A program made the position numbers and the translations under genes. The notes below the pieces were generated by a model. That model was not told the origin of the DNA, did no database searches, and worked only from the letters and a program-made list of their open reading frames with translations. A stretch of 64,000 nt of DNA from Solibacillus sp. FSL W7-1436 (GTDB lineage Bacteria > Bacillota > Bacilli > Bacillales_A > Planococcaceae): NCBI RefSeq assembly GCF_038007305.1, contig NZ_JBBOWV010000001.1, positions 1,536,001-1,600,000 on the forward strand, given 5' to 3'. Shown piece after piece: positions 34,264-44,576 of the stretch. How positions within the stretch are numbered: the stretch's first letter is position 1; every line of letters starts with the position of its first letter.

Positions 34264-35346
34264 ATGCGTAAATGTAAGGGCTTTCTTTTTGGAATTCTGT
34301 TAGTAATATCAATGTTATTGGTAGCTTGTGGACAGGATGCAGGCGACTCAAGCAAAGATACAGGCAAGGCAAATTCAAGTGATTCAGCAGGCGATAAATT
34401 GAAGATTGGTTTATCGGTATCGGACTTAACATTAGAACGTTGGCAGCATGACCGTGATTTCTTCGTAGCTAAGGCCGAAGAAATGGGTGCAGAAGTCGTA
34501 GTGCAGTCTGCAAATGGTGATGAAGCAAAGCAATTATCGCAAATACAAAATATGCTGTCTCAGGATTTAGATGCATTAGTAATTATTGCGATTAATTCAG
34601 ATTCTTTATCCACTGTTGTGGAGCAGGCAAATGCAGAAGACGTTCCAGTATTAGCATATGACCGATTGATTAACGGGGCAGATATCAGTGCATATGTTTC
34701 ATTTGATAACGTACGTGTGGGCGAGATGCAAGCGGAGTATTTAGTGAATTTAAAACCTGACGGAAACTTCTTCTTAATGGGGGGATCTCCAACGGATAAC
34801 AACGCAAAAATGTTCCGTGAAGGGCAAATGAATATTATTCAGCCATTAGTTGATAAAGGTGATATTACAATTGTAGGCGATCAGTGGGCGAAAGACTGGG
34901 ATGCAAATGAAGCATTAAAAATCATGGAAAACGCATTAACTGCAAACAAAAACAATATTGATGTTGTCGTTGCTTCAAACGATAATACGGCTGGTGGCGC
35001 AATTCAGGCGTTAGAAGCTCAGGGATTAGCTGGTAAAGTATTAATTTCTGGGCAAGATGCTGACCTGGCAGGTGTTCAGCGTATTGCAGAGGGATTACAG
35101 ACAATGACCGTTTACAAGCCAATAAAAGCAATTGCTGAAAAGAGTGCAGAAGTAGCGGTTCAATTAGCAAAAGGTGAGGAAGTTACTGCTACGGATTCTG
35201 TAAACAATGGCCAGATGGATGTTCCATTCATTAAGCTGGACCCAATTTCAGTAGGTAAAGATGAACTTATGACAACAGTTATTGAAGATGAATTCCATAG
35301 CTATGATGATGTATATAAAAATGTTCCGGAAAGTGACCGTCCGTAA
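34264..35346 (+). CDS. xylF: D-xylose ABC transporter substrate-binding lipoprotein
   Basis: 360 residues. A lipoprotein signal peptide ends with lipobox LLVAC (Cys22), then a Ser/Asp-rich linker, then a periplasmic-binding-protein type 1 fold (KIGLSVSDLTLERWQHDRDFF, VASNDNTAGGAIQALEAQG). The similarity is to XylF/ChvE-type binding proteins. RBS AAAGGGGTG lies upstream of ATG. It is first in the operon, followed by XylG and XylH, and is the extracytoplasmic receptor for xylose or a related pentose. Confidence 0.87.
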   Translation: MRKCKGFLFGILLVISMLLVACGQDAGDSSKDTGKANSSDSAGDKLKIGLSVSDLTLERWQHDRDFFVAKAEEMGAEVVVQSANGDEAKQLSQIQNMLSQDLDALVIIAINSDSLSTVVEQANAEDVPVLAYDRLINGADISAYVSFDNVRVGEMQAEYLVNLKPDGNFFLMGGSPTDNNAKMFREGQMNIIQPLVDKGDITIVGDQWAKDWDANEALKIMENALTANKNNIDVVVASNDNTAGGAIQALEAQGLAGKVLISGQDADLAGVQRIAEGLQTMTVYKPIKAIAEKSAEVAVQLAKGEEVTATDSVNNGQMDVPFIKLDPISVGKDELMTTVIEDEFHSYDDVYKNVPESDRP

Positions 35347-35417
35347 ATAACAGCACAAGGAGGGGAGAATTTCCCTCCTTTCTTTTAAATGAGGATATCG
35401 AGAATGGTGGTGGAAAC

Positions 35418-36941
35418 ATGACTGAATATGTTTTAGAAATGAAAGGAATAACAAAAGAGTTTCCAAGTGTTAAGGCTCTGGACAATGTTACTTTTTCAGT
35501 CCGAAAAGGTGAAATCCATGCCTTATGTGGTGAAAATGGTGCAGGGAAATCGACCTTGATGAAAGTATTAAGCGGCGTTTATCCGGCGGGCACATACAGT
35601 GGGAAAATTTTAATCAAAGGCAAAGAAGCAAGTTTCAAAAATATTAAAGAATCACAAGATGCAGGAGTGGCAATTATTTATCAGGAACTGGCATTGGTTG
35701 GTGAAATGACGATTGCTGAAAATTTATTTTTAGGACATGATTTAATGCGCTCGGCCGTTATTAATTGGAATGAAATTTATAAAAAGTCGAAGGTAGCACT
35801 TGAAAAGGTTGGTTTAGATCTGGATCCACAAATGAAGGTATCCGAATTAACGGTAGGAAAGCAGCAACTTCTGGAAATTGCAAAAGCTCTGACGAAGGAA
35901 ACGGATATTCTAATCTTAGACGAGCCGACAGCTGCTCTTACAGAAAGTGATGTAGCTGTTTTAATTAAATTGTTAAATGAACTTCGAAAACAAGGTGTAA
36001 CATGCATATACATTTCGCACAAATTAGGAGAAGTAATGGAGCTGGCTGATTCTGTAACAATTTTACGTGATGGTCAGACAATCTCAACGAACTCCATCGA
36101 GTATCTCACTGAGGAAATGATCATTACAAAGATGGTTGGTCGTGAACTGACGGAGTTATTCCCTTATGAGGTGCATGAAATTAGTGATGAAAATGTATTA
36201 CATGTAGAAAACTACACTTCATACAATAAATCGGGAAAAAAAGTTGTATCTAATATAAATTTCAATGTTAAAAAGGGTGAAATTGTAGGATTTTCCGGCT
36301 TGATGGGAGCAGGTCGCTCAGAGCTGTTTATTAGTTTGTTTGGCGGAATGCCTGGTAAAAAAGAAGGTACGGTCAAATTAAATGATAAAACCGTAACAAT
36401 TAAATCACCAGCGGATGCTATTAAAGAGGGATTTGCTTATGTATCGGAAGATCGTAAGCGATACGGTCTAGTACTAGGAATGGATATCGCAAAAAATACG
36501 ACACTGATTGCATTAAACAAGGTGATGAAACTAAATGTGATTAGCCAAGCACTTGAAGTAAGAGCAGCAGAAGAGATTACAACCAAGATGAAATTAAAAG
36601 CACCTAATCTAGACATAGAGGTAGGAAAGCTAAGTGGAGGAAACCAGCAAAAGGTTGTTTTGAGTAAGTGGATTATGAATAATCCAAAACTATTAATCTT
36701 AGATGAGCCTACTAGAGGGATTGATGTTGGTGCTAAATATGAAATTTACAAAATTATGAATGAGCTTGTCCAACAAGGTGTAGGGATTGTACTAATTTCA
36801 TCTGAGCTGCCTGAAGTTTTAGGAATGTCAGATCGAATTCTTGTTATGTGTGAAGGGGAAATTACGGGAGAATTTGCAAGAGAAGAAGCAACACAGGAAA
36901 AAGTAATGATGTGTGCAACTGGAGGGAAAAAACGTGATTAA
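35418..36941 (+). CDS. xylG: Xylose ABC transporter, duplicated ATP-binding protein
   Basis: 507 residues, two ABC domains in one chain, as in the monosaccharide transporters. First Walker A is GENGAGKST with LSGVYPAG and LDEPTAAL; the second half has the usual degenerate Walker A (GLMGAGRSE) and the signature LSGGNQQKVVLSKW with LDEPTRGID. It powers import through XylH. Start ATG 35418 follows a GGTGGTGG site. The gene overlaps the xylH start by 8 bp. Confidence 0.88.
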   Translation: MTEYVLEMKGITKEFPSVKALDNVTFSVRKGEIHALCGENGAGKSTLMKVLSGVYPAGTYSGKILIKGKEASFKNIKESQDAGVAIIYQELALVGEMTIAENLFLGHDLMRSAVINWNEIYKKSKVALEKVGLDLDPQMKVSELTVGKQQLLEIAKALTKETDILILDEPTAALTESDVAVLIKLLNELRKQGVTCIYISHKLGEVMELADSVTILRDGQTISTNSIEYLTEEMIITKMVGRELTELFPYEVHEISDENVLHVENYTSYNKSGKKVVSNINFNVKKGEIVGFSGLMGAGRSELFISLFGGMPGKKEGTVKLNDKTVTIKSPADAIKEGFAYVSEDRKRYGLVLGMDIAKNTTLIALNKVMKLNVISQALEVRAAEEITTKMKLKAPNLDIEVGKLSGGNQQKVVLSKWIMNNPKLLILDEPTRGIDVGAKYEIYKIMNELVQQGVGIVLISSELPEVLGMSDRILVMCEGEITGEFAREEATQEKVMMCATGGKKRD

Positions 36942-38088
36942 TGAACAGACAATCAAAAAAGAAAGTAAATTATCCTTCAAATTCGATTTACAATCCTATA
37001 CCTTAATTATTGCTTTAATTTTTATTGCTATTATTTTCACATTTTTTACTGGAGGGGAATTCTTATCTTCTCGTAATATATCCAATTTATTTACCCAAAT
37101 GTCGATCATAGCTGTACTTGCGGTAGGAATGACATTGGTAATTGTGGCAGGACACATTGATTTATCGGTAGGTTCGATTGTAGGGGTTACAGGTGGAATT
37201 GCCGCAATGCTGCAAGTTTGGCAAGGATGGAGTACACCGGTTGTTGTACTCGCAGCAATTATAATTGGAGGTTTAATTGGGTTATGGCAAGGATGGTGGG
37301 TCGCATACCGAGCAGTACCCGCATTTATTGTTACGCTTGGCGGAATGTTGATATTCCGAGGGGTTCTAATCGGTTTATCGGATGGTCAAACGATTTCATC
37401 ATTAAACCCAAGTTTCAAACAAATCGGAAACAGTTACTTACCATTTATACCAGGTTATATTATAGCTGCTATAGCCGTTATTTTAATGATAGCTTTCACG
37501 GTAAATAGTCGTAGAAAGCGTAAGGAAATGGGCTTATTATTATTGCCTTCTGTAATCGATTATGGAAAAGTGACAGTTTATTCTGTTGTTCTAGTAGTCA
37601 TTACGTATATGTTGAATCGTTATTTAGGTATTCCAATCCCGTTTTTAATTGTAGCGGTAATTGCGCTTGTTTTCATGTTCATTACAACAAAAACAGCATT
37701 TGGACGCCGGATTTATGCAATAGGCGGCAACCCGGAAGCAGCAGCATTATCGGGAATAAATATTAAACGAAATACGCTATATGTATTCGTCAGCATGGGT
37801 GCTTTAGCTGGAGTAGCAGGTGTGTTATTAACAGCACGTTTAAATGCAGCAACAGTATCTGCCGGGAACAGTTATGAATTGGATGCCATCGCAGCCTGCG
37901 TAATTGGCGGTACATCTTTAATGGGCGGTAAAGGGAAGATCTTTGGTGCGATTATCGGTGCACTCATTATGGCAAGTATTGATAACGGAATGTCGATGAT
38001 GAATATCGGCGCTTACTGGCAGTATATCGTAAAAGGTTTGATTTTAATTTTGGCGGTATGGGTTGACATCATTTCTAAAAACAAATGA
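36934..38088 (+). CDS. xylH: Xylose ABC transporter permease
   Basis: 384 residues, about ten membrane helices, of the branched-chain/ribose-type permease family ([22 protein letters not shown] and [16 protein letters not shown]). I set the start at GTG 36934, because the GGAGGG in the end of xylG is 7 bases upstream; an earlier in-frame codon at 36913 precedes that site. It overlaps xylG by 8 bp, so translation is probably coupled. Confidence 0.87.
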   Translation: MINEQTIKKESKLSFKFDLQSYTLIIALIFIAIIFTFFTGGEFLSSRNISNLFTQMSIIAVLAVGMTLVIVAGHIDLSVGSIVGVTGGIAAMLQVWQGWSTPVVVLAAIIIGGLIGLWQGWWVAYRAVPAFIVTLGGMLIFRGVLIGLSDGQTISSLNPSFKQIGNSYLPFIPGYIIAAIAVILMIAFTVNSRRKRKEMGLLLLPSVIDYGKVTVYSVVLVVITYMLNRYLGIPIPFLIVAVIALVFMFITTKTAFGRRIYAIGGNPEAAALSGINIKRNTLYVFVSMGALAGVAGVLLTARLNAATVSAGNSYELDAIAACVIGGTSLMGGKGKIFGAIIGALIMASIDNGMSMMNIGAYWQYIVKGLILILAVWVDIISKNK

Positions 38089-38104
38089 ATCGGGGGAATA
38101 TTAT

Positions 38105-39427
38105 ATGTCATATTTCAGCAATATCTCAGCAATCAAGTATGAAGGACCAAAATCAACAAGTGATTTAGCATTTAAATACTACAATCCAGAGGAAGTTGTT
38201 GGCGGGAAAACGATGGAGGAAACTTTACGTTTTGGTGTAGCCTATTGGCATACATTTACGTATGATGGCGGAGATCCGTTTGGTGCAGGAAATATGGAGC
38301 GGTCATGGGACAAATTTTCCGGCATGGACCTAGCAAAGGCACGTTTAGAAGCTTCATTTGAATTTTATGAAAAGTTAAATGTGCCATTTTTCTGCTTCCA
38401 TGATGTAGACGTTGCACCGGAAGGCCAGTCATTGGCGGAAACGAATAAAAACCTGGATGAAATTATAGACATGATGGAAAAATACATGGCTACATCAAAA
38501 ACTAAGCTCCTATGGAATACAGCCAATATGTTTTCAAACCCACGCTTTGTTCACGGTGCTGCGACTTCACCTAATGCAGATGTTTTTGCCTATTCGGCTG
38601 CGAAAGTGAAAAAGGGATTGGAAGTAGCGAAGCGTTTAGGCGCTGAAAACTATGTCTTCTGGGGTGGTCGTGAAGGCTATGAAACACTGCTTAATACAAA
38701 TATGAAGTTAGAACAAGATAATCTTGGTAAGTTCTTGAACATGGCGGTAGATTATGCAAAAGAAATTGGTTATGAAGGTCAATTCTTGATTGAACCAAAG
38801 CCAAAAGAGCCGACAAAACACCAATATGACTTCGATGTAGCAACAGGGATTGGTTTCTTGCGTACGTACGGATTAGAAAACAAGTTCAAATTCAATATAG
38901 AAGCAAACCATGCAACATTAGCCGGGCATACATTTGAGCATGAGTTACATACAGCACGTATTAACGGGATGCTGGGCTCAGTGGATGCCAACCAGGGCGA
39001 TACATTACTTGGATGGGATACGGATGAATTCCCTACAGACCTTTACACAAACACGTTAGCAATGTATGAAATTTTGAAAAATGGCGGCCTCGGAAAGGGC
39101 GGTTTGAACTTTGATGCAAAAGTACGCCGTGGATCATTTGAGCAGGATGATTTGTTTTATGCACATATAGCGGGAATGGACTCATTTGCTGTCGGACTGA
39201 AGGTTGCCCACAAGCTATTGGAAGATGGTGTGTTGGAAAACTTCGTAGATAATCGTTATAGCAGTTATAACGAAGGCATAGGCAAACAAATTGTTGATGG
39301 GACTGTCGGCTTCAAGCAGTTGGAAGAATATGCTTTAGGGCTTGGGGACGTTAAAAACAGCTCTGGTCGCACAGAAAAATTGAAAATGATTATAAATCAG
39401 TACATTTTAAATGTTATAGCTGAATAA
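38105..39427 (+). CDS. xylA: Xylose isomerase
   Basis: 440 residues, class II (long N-terminus). It converts D-xylose to D-xylulose with divalent metals. The catalytic segment [13 protein letters not shown], metal-binding [31 protein letters not shown] and GSVDANQGD are all present. Start ATG 38105 has GGGGGAA 8 bases upstream; the open frame extends further but without a ribosome site. It lies 17 bp after xylH. A hairpin stands between it and xylB. Confidence 0.92.
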   Translation: MSYFSNISAIKYEGPKSTSDLAFKYYNPEEVVGGKTMEETLRFGVAYWHTFTYDGGDPFGAGNMERSWDKFSGMDLAKARLEASFEFYEKLNVPFFCFHDVDVAPEGQSLAETNKNLDEIIDMMEKYMATSKTKLLWNTANMFSNPRFVHGAATSPNADVFAYSAAKVKKGLEVAKRLGAENYVFWGGREGYETLLNTNMKLEQDNLGKFLNMAVDYAKEIGYEGQFLIEPKPKEPTKHQYDFDVATGIGFLRTYGLENKFKFNIEANHATLAGHTFEHELHTARINGMLGSVDANQGDTLLGWDTDEFPTDLYTNTLAMYEILKNGGLGKGGLNFDAKVRRGSFEQDDLFYAHIAGMDSFAVGLKVAHKLLEDGVLENFVDNRYSSYNEGIGKQIVDGTVGFKQLEEYALGLGDVKNSSGRTEKLKMIINQYILNVIAE

Positions 39428-39448
39428 TTGTGGTCAAGAAGCTTTTTG

Positions 39449-39489
39449 AGGCTAGAGCAAAAGATTTATACTTTTGGTCTAGCCTTTTA
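39449..39489 (+). terminator. Intra-operon hairpin between xylA and xylB
   Basis: AGGCTAGAGCAAAAG (39449-39463) pairs with CTTTTGGTCTAGCCT (39471-39485), followed by only TTTAT. It may be a partial terminator or an RNA-processing/stability element that lowers xylB expression relative to xylA. Confidence 0.6.
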
Positions 39490-39515
39490 TGCAGTATACG
39501 GGTGGAGGCAGAAAT

Positions 39516-41012
39516 ATGAAGTATGTAATCGGGATTGACCTAGGAACAAGCGCAGTAAAAGCACTGTTAATGAATGAGCAAGGAACTATTGTCGATGAAG
39601 CATCAAGGAGCTATCCGCTTGTTCATGAAAAGCCAAGTTACTCAGAGCAAAATCCAAATGATTGGGTGACTGGAACTAAAGCGGCAATTCAGGAAATTGT
39701 TAAACGATTTACAGGAGATGTTTCTACTATTGTAGGGATTAGTTATTCTGGTCAAATGCATGGATTGGTGCTACTTGATGAAAATAATGATATTCTTCGA
39801 CCTGCAATCTTATGGAATGATACGCGGACAACAGAGCAGTGTAAGCAAATTGTTGAACAAGTTGGGCAGGAGGACCTGCTGAGAATTACTAAAAATAATG
39901 CTCTTGAAGGCTTTACGTTACCAAAGATTCTATGGGTAAAGGAATATGAACCGGAAATTTTCAAAGCGATAAAAACTTTTCTATTACCTAAGGATTATGT
40001 GCGTTTTGTGATGACTGGAAATTTGCATATGGATTATTCCGATGCGGCAGGCACATTATTACTGGATATAGAAAAGAGCGAATGGAGTCAGGAAATAGCT
40101 GCAGTGCTGGGAATTAATTTAGCAATATGTCCACCGCTTGTGTCATCGGCAACAGAAGTGGGGCAATTGACAGTGGAATTTGCTAAAAGCACAGGATTAA
40201 CGACCGCAACTAAGATTTATGCTGGTGGTGCGGATAATGCTTGTGGGGCAATTGGTTCTGGTGTTGCAGGTGATGGTAAAACAATGGTCAGTATTGGTAC
40301 ATCGGGAGTTCTATTATCATATGAGGAATCCAATACAAAGGATTTTGAAGGAAAGGTACACTATTTTAACCATGTTGTAGAGGATGCTTACTACACAATG
40401 GGGGTTACGTTGTCGGCGGGGCACTCCCTTAGCTGGTTTAAAGAGAGATTTGCGGAAGGGCAGTCTTATGATGAATTGTTTGCGGGGATTAATACAATTA
40501 CTCCGGGAAGTAACGGGTTATTATTTACACCGTATATTGTAGGTGAACGCACACCTTATGCAGATTCTACGATTCGTGGAAGCTATATTGGCATAGATGC
40601 ATCACATACAAAGCAACATTTTGCGCGGGCTGTGATGGAGGGAATCGTTTTTTCACTGCGTGATTCGTTAGAGATTTTCCGTAACTCGGGCAAAGATATT
40701 ACCGAAATGGTTTCTATCGGCGGTGGCGCAAAAAGTCCAGTCTGGCTACAAATGCAGGCCGATATTTTTAATGTAACGGTGTATAAACTAAAAAATGAGC
40801 AAGGGCCAAGTATCGGTGCGTGTATGATTGCAGCGGTAGGAGCGAATATATACACAGATTTTGAAGAAGCTGTTCAGGCTTGTGTTCAAGTAGAAGGGAA
40901 ATTTGAACCGAATCGTGAGAATGTTGAAATATACAATCAGCTATATGCGGTATATCAACAGATTTACACTCAGACAAAAGCGTTAAATGAACAATTAAAA
41001 CTATTTCGCTAG
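39516..41012 (+). CDS. xylB: Xylulokinase
   Basis: 498 residues, FGGY carbohydrate kinase. It phosphorylates D-xylulose to xylulose-5-phosphate. The phosphate-binding IGIDLGTSAVKALL, the substrate-contact SGQMHGLV, the catalytic aspartate in GGADNACGAIG and the FGGY-family GIVFSLRDSLEIFR region are visible. Start ATG 39516 with GGTGGAGG upstream; an in-frame ATG at 39489 lies inside the preceding hairpin and is rejected. Confidence 0.92.
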   Translation: MKYVIGIDLGTSAVKALLMNEQGTIVDEASRSYPLVHEKPSYSEQNPNDWVTGTKAAIQEIVKRFTGDVSTIVGISYSGQMHGLVLLDENNDILRPAILWNDTRTTEQCKQIVEQVGQEDLLRITKNNALEGFTLPKILWVKEYEPEIFKAIKTFLLPKDYVRFVMTGNLHMDYSDAAGTLLLDIEKSEWSQEIAAVLGINLAICPPLVSSATEVGQLTVEFAKSTGLTTATKIYAGGADNACGAIGSGVAGDGKTMVSIGTSGVLLSYEESNTKDFEGKVHYFNHVVEDAYYTMGVTLSAGHSLSWFKERFAEGQSYDELFAGINTITPGSNGLLFTPYIVGERTPYADSTIRGSYIGIDASHTKQHFARAVMEGIVFSLRDSLEIFRNSGKDITEMVSIGGGAKSPVWLQMQADIFNVTVYKLKNEQGPSIGACMIAAVGANIYTDFEEAVQACVQVEGKFEPNRENVEIYNQLYAVYQQIYTQTKALNEQLKLFR

Positions 41013-41025
41013 GGAGGAATTTATA

Positions 41026-42036
41026 ATGAACAAAGTAAAATGGGGTATTTTAAGTACAGCCAATATTGCGCAAACGCAACTGATTCCGGCTATAAAACGT
41101 GCTGAAAATGCGGAAGTCATTGCAATTGCCAGCCGTGGTCCAAAGGTACATGCGATCGCTGAAAAACTAGGAATCGAAAGAGCTTACGAGAGTTATGATG
41201 AATTATTAAATGATCATGAGGTAGAAGTAATTTATATTCCACTCCCAAATGATTTACATAAAGAGTGGGTCATTAAAGCAGCAAAGGCAGGAAAGCACAT
41301 TTTGTGTGAAAAACCTGCTGCATTAAATGAAGCTGATTTAGAAGAAATGATTACAGTTTGTAATGAAGAGAATGTACAGTTTATGGAAGCGTTCATGTAC
41401 CAATTTCATCCACAGCATATGCGAGTAAAAGAAATTATTAATTCTGGAGAAATTGGTGAAGTAAAACTTTTTAAATCAAGTCACTCATTTTATTTAACAG
41501 ATCGTAAAGGTGACATTCGCATGAACGCAGAAAAAGGTGGGGGTGCTATCTGGGATGTTGGTTGTTATTCGGTTCATGCAATGCAACTCATTTTGGGAAA
41601 TGACGTTAAGTCACTTTCATTTAAAAGGATTGCAGATTCAAAAACTACTGTCGATATTTCTGCGTTTGGAATAGTCGAGCTGGAAAATGGAATCCACGGA
41701 ATGATCGATTGTAGTTTTGATATGACAGAACGAAATGAATATGAAATAGTGGGGACGAAGGGAACGGTAAAAGTTAAAAATGCATTTAGACCAGACCGTC
41801 TAAGCGGGAATGGACAAATTACTATCAATACTTTAACAACAGAACGTATCGAACAAACCGGAGGAGATATATACAAGCAAGAGGTTGAATACTTCTCCGA
41901 TGCTGTACGTACTAATGGAGCACTGACAGTACAGCATAATTATTCACGCAAAAACGTGGGGATTTTGCACGCGATTCAGCAATCGGTAGACACAAATCAA
42001 CAAATCGTATTAGCTGATTACGTTTGCAATGATTGA
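41026..42036 (+). CDS. Gfo/Idh/MocA oxidoreductase of the xyl operon
   Basis: 336 residues. Rossmann motif WGILSTANIAQTQ, CEKPAALNE with the signature lysine, and the C-terminal IWDVGCYSVHAMQLILG, typical of glucose-fructose oxidoreductase and NADP-dependent D-xylose 1-dehydrogenase relatives. Placement after xylB (13 bp away, RBS GGGAGG) and before a mutarotase suggests it acts on an aldose, perhaps xylose or another pentose. Physical coupling to the next gene (8-bp overlap) supports a common function. Its exact substrate is inference. Confidence 0.78.
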   Translation: MNKVKWGILSTANIAQTQLIPAIKRAENAEVIAIASRGPKVHAIAEKLGIERAYESYDELLNDHEVEVIYIPLPNDLHKEWVIKAAKAGKHILCEKPAALNEADLEEMITVCNEENVQFMEAFMYQFHPQHMRVKEIINSGEIGEVKLFKSSHSFYLTDRKGDIRMNAEKGGGAIWDVGCYSVHAMQLILGNDVKSLSFKRIADSKTTVDISAFGIVELENGIHGMIDCSFDMTERNEYEIVGTKGTVKVKNAFRPDRLSGNGQITINTLTTERIEQTGGDIYKQEVEYFSDAVRTNGALTVQHNYSRKNVGILHAIQQSVDTNQQIVLADYVCND

Positions 42037-43057
42037 AGTTAGATCTTTTGGTCAAATAAACAAGCATCCCGTTTATGAAGTTATTTTAACGAATACGAAT
42101 GGGATGTATGTAAGCAGTTGTACATTAGGGTGTACGATTACGGCAATCGCTCCCCCTGATGCTAATGGAATAATTGAAAATGTTGTTTGTTCATTTGATA
42201 CGGCAGAAAAATATAAACAATATCCGCAGTTTTTTGGTGCGGCGATTGGACCTTTTGCAGGCCGTCTTGAAGATGCTATTTTAGAAATCAATGGAGTTTC
42301 TTTTCAAGCGAGGGCAAATGAAGGGCACCATTTACTGCACGGTGGAAATGACGGCTTTCACAATCAGCTATGGCAATTTGAAACAGGTGTTTCCTCGCGT
42401 GGACAATATGTAAGATACTTTCTCAATTTTGAATCCGTTGATTTTCCTGGAAAGTTAAATATGTCTATTACCTATACATTAACAGCCAGTAACGAGCTAA
42501 TTATTTCGTATGAAGGTATAAGCGATACTGATACGATTCTAAATTGTACAAATCATAGTTACTTTAATCTAAGCGGAAATTTAAAGCGTACGATTGAAGG
42601 GCATACATTGAAATTTTCCAGTAGAGGAATGCTTTATATTGATGAGCAGGGGTTACCGCTGGGCAATATAGAAAATGTAATTGGTACAATATTTGACTTT
42701 AATGAAAAGAAATATTTGAAGGAAGTCATGGAGAGTAACTTTCCGCAAGTTAAGTTGGCGAGCGGAGGTATAGACCATCCGTTTTTATTAGAAAAAAGTG
42801 AAATTGTATTATCGGAGGAAGAAAGTGGCCGCAAACTTACAATCATAACGGATGAACAAGCTTTAGTTGTATATACTGGCAGTAAAATCGGCAGTGGCTA
42901 CTCATTTAAGGAAGCACCCGCACAAAATTATTTAGGTATTTGTTTAGAGGTACAAAATGCTCCAAATAGCATGAAATATAAACATTTACCAAGTTCTATT
43001 ATAAAAAAAGGAATTCCTTATTATCACGAAACAATCTACAGATTTACAAATCTATAA
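42029..43057 (+). CDS. Aldose 1-epimerase (mutarotase)
   Basis: 342 residues of the GalM family. It interconverts alpha and beta anomers of aldoses, feeding the isomerase with the right form. Catalytic histidines appear in EGHHLLHGG and NHSYFNLSG and the glutamate in GICLEVQNAPN. The start ATG lies inside the end of the previous gene (overlap 8 bp). In a xylose operon the likely substrate is xylose. Confidence 0.87.
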   Translation: MIEVRSFGQINKHPVYEVILTNTNGMYVSSCTLGCTITAIAPPDANGIIENVVCSFDTAEKYKQYPQFFGAAIGPFAGRLEDAILEINGVSFQARANEGHHLLHGGNDGFHNQLWQFETGVSSRGQYVRYFLNFESVDFPGKLNMSITYTLTASNELIISYEGISDTDTILNCTNHSYFNLSGNLKRTIEGHTLKFSSRGMLYIDEQGLPLGNIENVIGTIFDFNEKKYLKEVMESNFPQVKLASGGIDHPFLLEKSEIVLSEEESGRKLTIITDEQALVVYTGSKIGSGYSFKEAPAQNYLGICLEVQNAPNSMKYKHLPSSIIKKGIPYYHETIYRFTNL

Positions 43058-43077
43058 TAAATATATCCGAGAATAGA

Positions 43078-43114
43078 AGAAGCCCCATTCGATTATAAAA
43101 CGAATGGGGCTTCT
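43078..43114. terminator. Convergent terminator of the xyl operon and pbuE
   Basis: AGAAGCCCCATTCG / CGAATGGGGCTTCT with a nine-base loop. It closes the plus-strand xyl operon and lies 4 bp from the pbuE stop on the other strand. Confidence 0.82.
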
Positions 43115-43117
43115 AAC

Positions 43118-44311
43118 TTATATATTCGAATGATGGGCAGCCGAAGTAGAAATTTTTTCTTCTCTACCATTTGTTTTTCTCGTTAAAGAAAAGACTGCAC
43201 ATGCTAACGCAACTAGTACAAGTGCGCCACCATACCAAGCTGCATGTGAAATCGTGTCTGTTTGAGTGATTACAATTCCGCCAAACGCTGATCCCATCGA
43301 AATTCCGATCTGTAAAGCCGAATTATTAAAGCTTTGCTGAATATCTGATGTGGCAGGATCTGTCTGAATCAAGTAGCTTTGCTGTGGTGGTGATAAACTC
43401 CAGCTTAGCGCTCCCCAAATCATCATAATCGGTATGAAGATGATAAGAGAGAAGGTCGTGAATGGCAGTATGAATAACACGACTGCAAATGAAACAATAA
43501 CGAAAATAATACTCTTAGGTGCACCGATTTTATCCGAAAGCGTTCCGCCAAATGCGCCGCCGCTTACTGCAGCAATCCCGAATAATAAATAGCAAAGACT
43601 GATCCAGCTGGAATTCAGACTTAGTTCTGTTTCCAAAAATGGTGTGAAGTACGCGTACATCGTATAGTGTCCAGCCAGCATAAACATCGTTGCAAGATGG
43701 GCACTGCCGATTTTGGAACTGGCAACCGCCTTTAATTGTTGCGAAAGTGGAATGGTCATTTCCCCAGGAACCTTCTCTAAAAAGAGTGAAATTAGAATAA
43801 ATGAGCCTACTGATAAAATCGCAATGCCTAGGAAAATTACACGCCATCCGAAATAATCGGAAATTAAAATGCCAAGCGGTACACCTAATACGAGCGAAGA
43901 ACTAATTCCCATATAAATGAAACCAAGTGCCTTCGCACGATGCGCCGGTGAAACAACTTTTGCAGCGAGGATTAACGAAAGCACGGTGATCAGTGAAGTA
44001 CTCATTGCACTTAAAATACGGGCAACCATCATAAATGTGAATGTCACACTGAAATACATCATGATATTACTGATGAAGAAAATAAACAACGAAATAAGAT
44101 ATAACTTTTTTCGTTCAACTTTGCTCGTTAAAACTAATAACACAGGGCCGGCGATTGCATAAATAAGGGCAAATACGGTAATCAGCTGTCCTGCAGTACT
44201 TATTGAAATATTCATATCCGTTGCGATGATTGGGAGAATGCCTCCAACGATCAATTCTACCAATCCAACAGCAACCGTTGATAATGCGAGTATTAATACT
44301 TTGAAATTCAT
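43118..44311 (-). CDS. pbuE: MFS purine-base efflux transporter PbuE
   Basis: 397 residues, twelve membrane helices, DHA1-type major facilitator. PbuE exports hypoxanthine and adenine analogues in B. subtilis. The adenine riboswitch directly upstream (44343-44447) is the defining argument, because that regulatory arrangement is characteristic of pbuE/ydhL. The start at ATG 44311 has GGAAAGGAAG about 10 bases before it; the longer open frame runs back into the riboswitch terminator. Single gene. Confidence 0.85.
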   Translation of the reverse strand: MNFKVLILALSTVAVGLVELIVGGILPIIATDMNISISTAGQLITVFALIYAIAGPVLLVLTSKVERKKLYLISLFIFFISNIMMYFSVTFTFMMVARILSAMSTSLITVLSLILAAKVVSPAHRAKALGFIYMGISSSLVLGVPLGILISDYFGWRVIFLGIAILSVGSFILISLFLEKVPGEMTIPLSQQLKAVASSKIGSAHLATMFMLAGHYTMYAYFTPFLETELSLNSSWISLCYLLFGIAAVSGGAFGGTLSDKIGAPKSIIFVIVSFAVVLFILPFTTFSLIIFIPIMMIWGALSWSLSPPQQSYLIQTDPATSDIQQSFNNSALQIGISMGSAFGGIVITQTDTISHAAWYGGALVLVALACAVFSLTRKTNGREEKISTSAAHHSNI

Positions 44312-44342
44312 ATTTTGTCTTACTTCCTTTCCATTAAAAATA

Positions 44343-44447
44343 AAAAAATCCTGATTACAAAAAATGAAAAATATCATTTTCTGTAATCAGGATTTTATGG
44401 TTCCTGGTAGAGACCCTCAAGCCATATTCTTGAGGTTATACAGTTAC
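44343..44447 (-). promoter_or_regulatory. Adenine (purine) riboswitch with terminator
   Basis: On the minus strand the aptamer reads from P1 CTGTA through P2 (CCTCAAG / CTTGAGG, loop AATATGG), the core GTCTCTACC, P3 (CAGGA / TCCTG) with loop ACCATAAAA, and closes with TACAG. The J3/1 nucleotide is U (ATT after P3), which specifies adenine instead of guanine. The 3' half of the aptamer (ATCCTGATTACAG) is also the first strand of a 20-bp terminator stem ending in a T run, so ligand binding should prevent termination: an ON switch. Confidence 0.9.
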
Positions 44448-44522
44448 TATTAACTTGGATGAATGAGCACTTTGATAGTTTACTCGTTTTCTAAAAAAAT
44501 TTCAAGTATATGTTATTCAGTA

Positions 44523-44562
44523 AAAAAAGCTGTCCTCGGAATGAGACGTGGACAGCTTTTTG
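44523..44562 (-). terminator. Terminator of the aldo/keto reductase gene
   Basis: AAAAAGCTGTCC / GGACAGCTTTTT with a 16-base loop; the minus-strand side ends in a T run. Confidence 0.8.
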
Positions 44563-44576
44563 AATGGAGCGGTTAA

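Noticed and set aside
36913..36936. Upstream start of xylH
   Set aside because: The ribosome site GGAGGG lies after this codon, so the GTG at 36934 is the start.
44343..44447. Guanine riboswitch
   Set aside because: The base after P3 that pairs with the ligand is U, not C, which specifies adenine.
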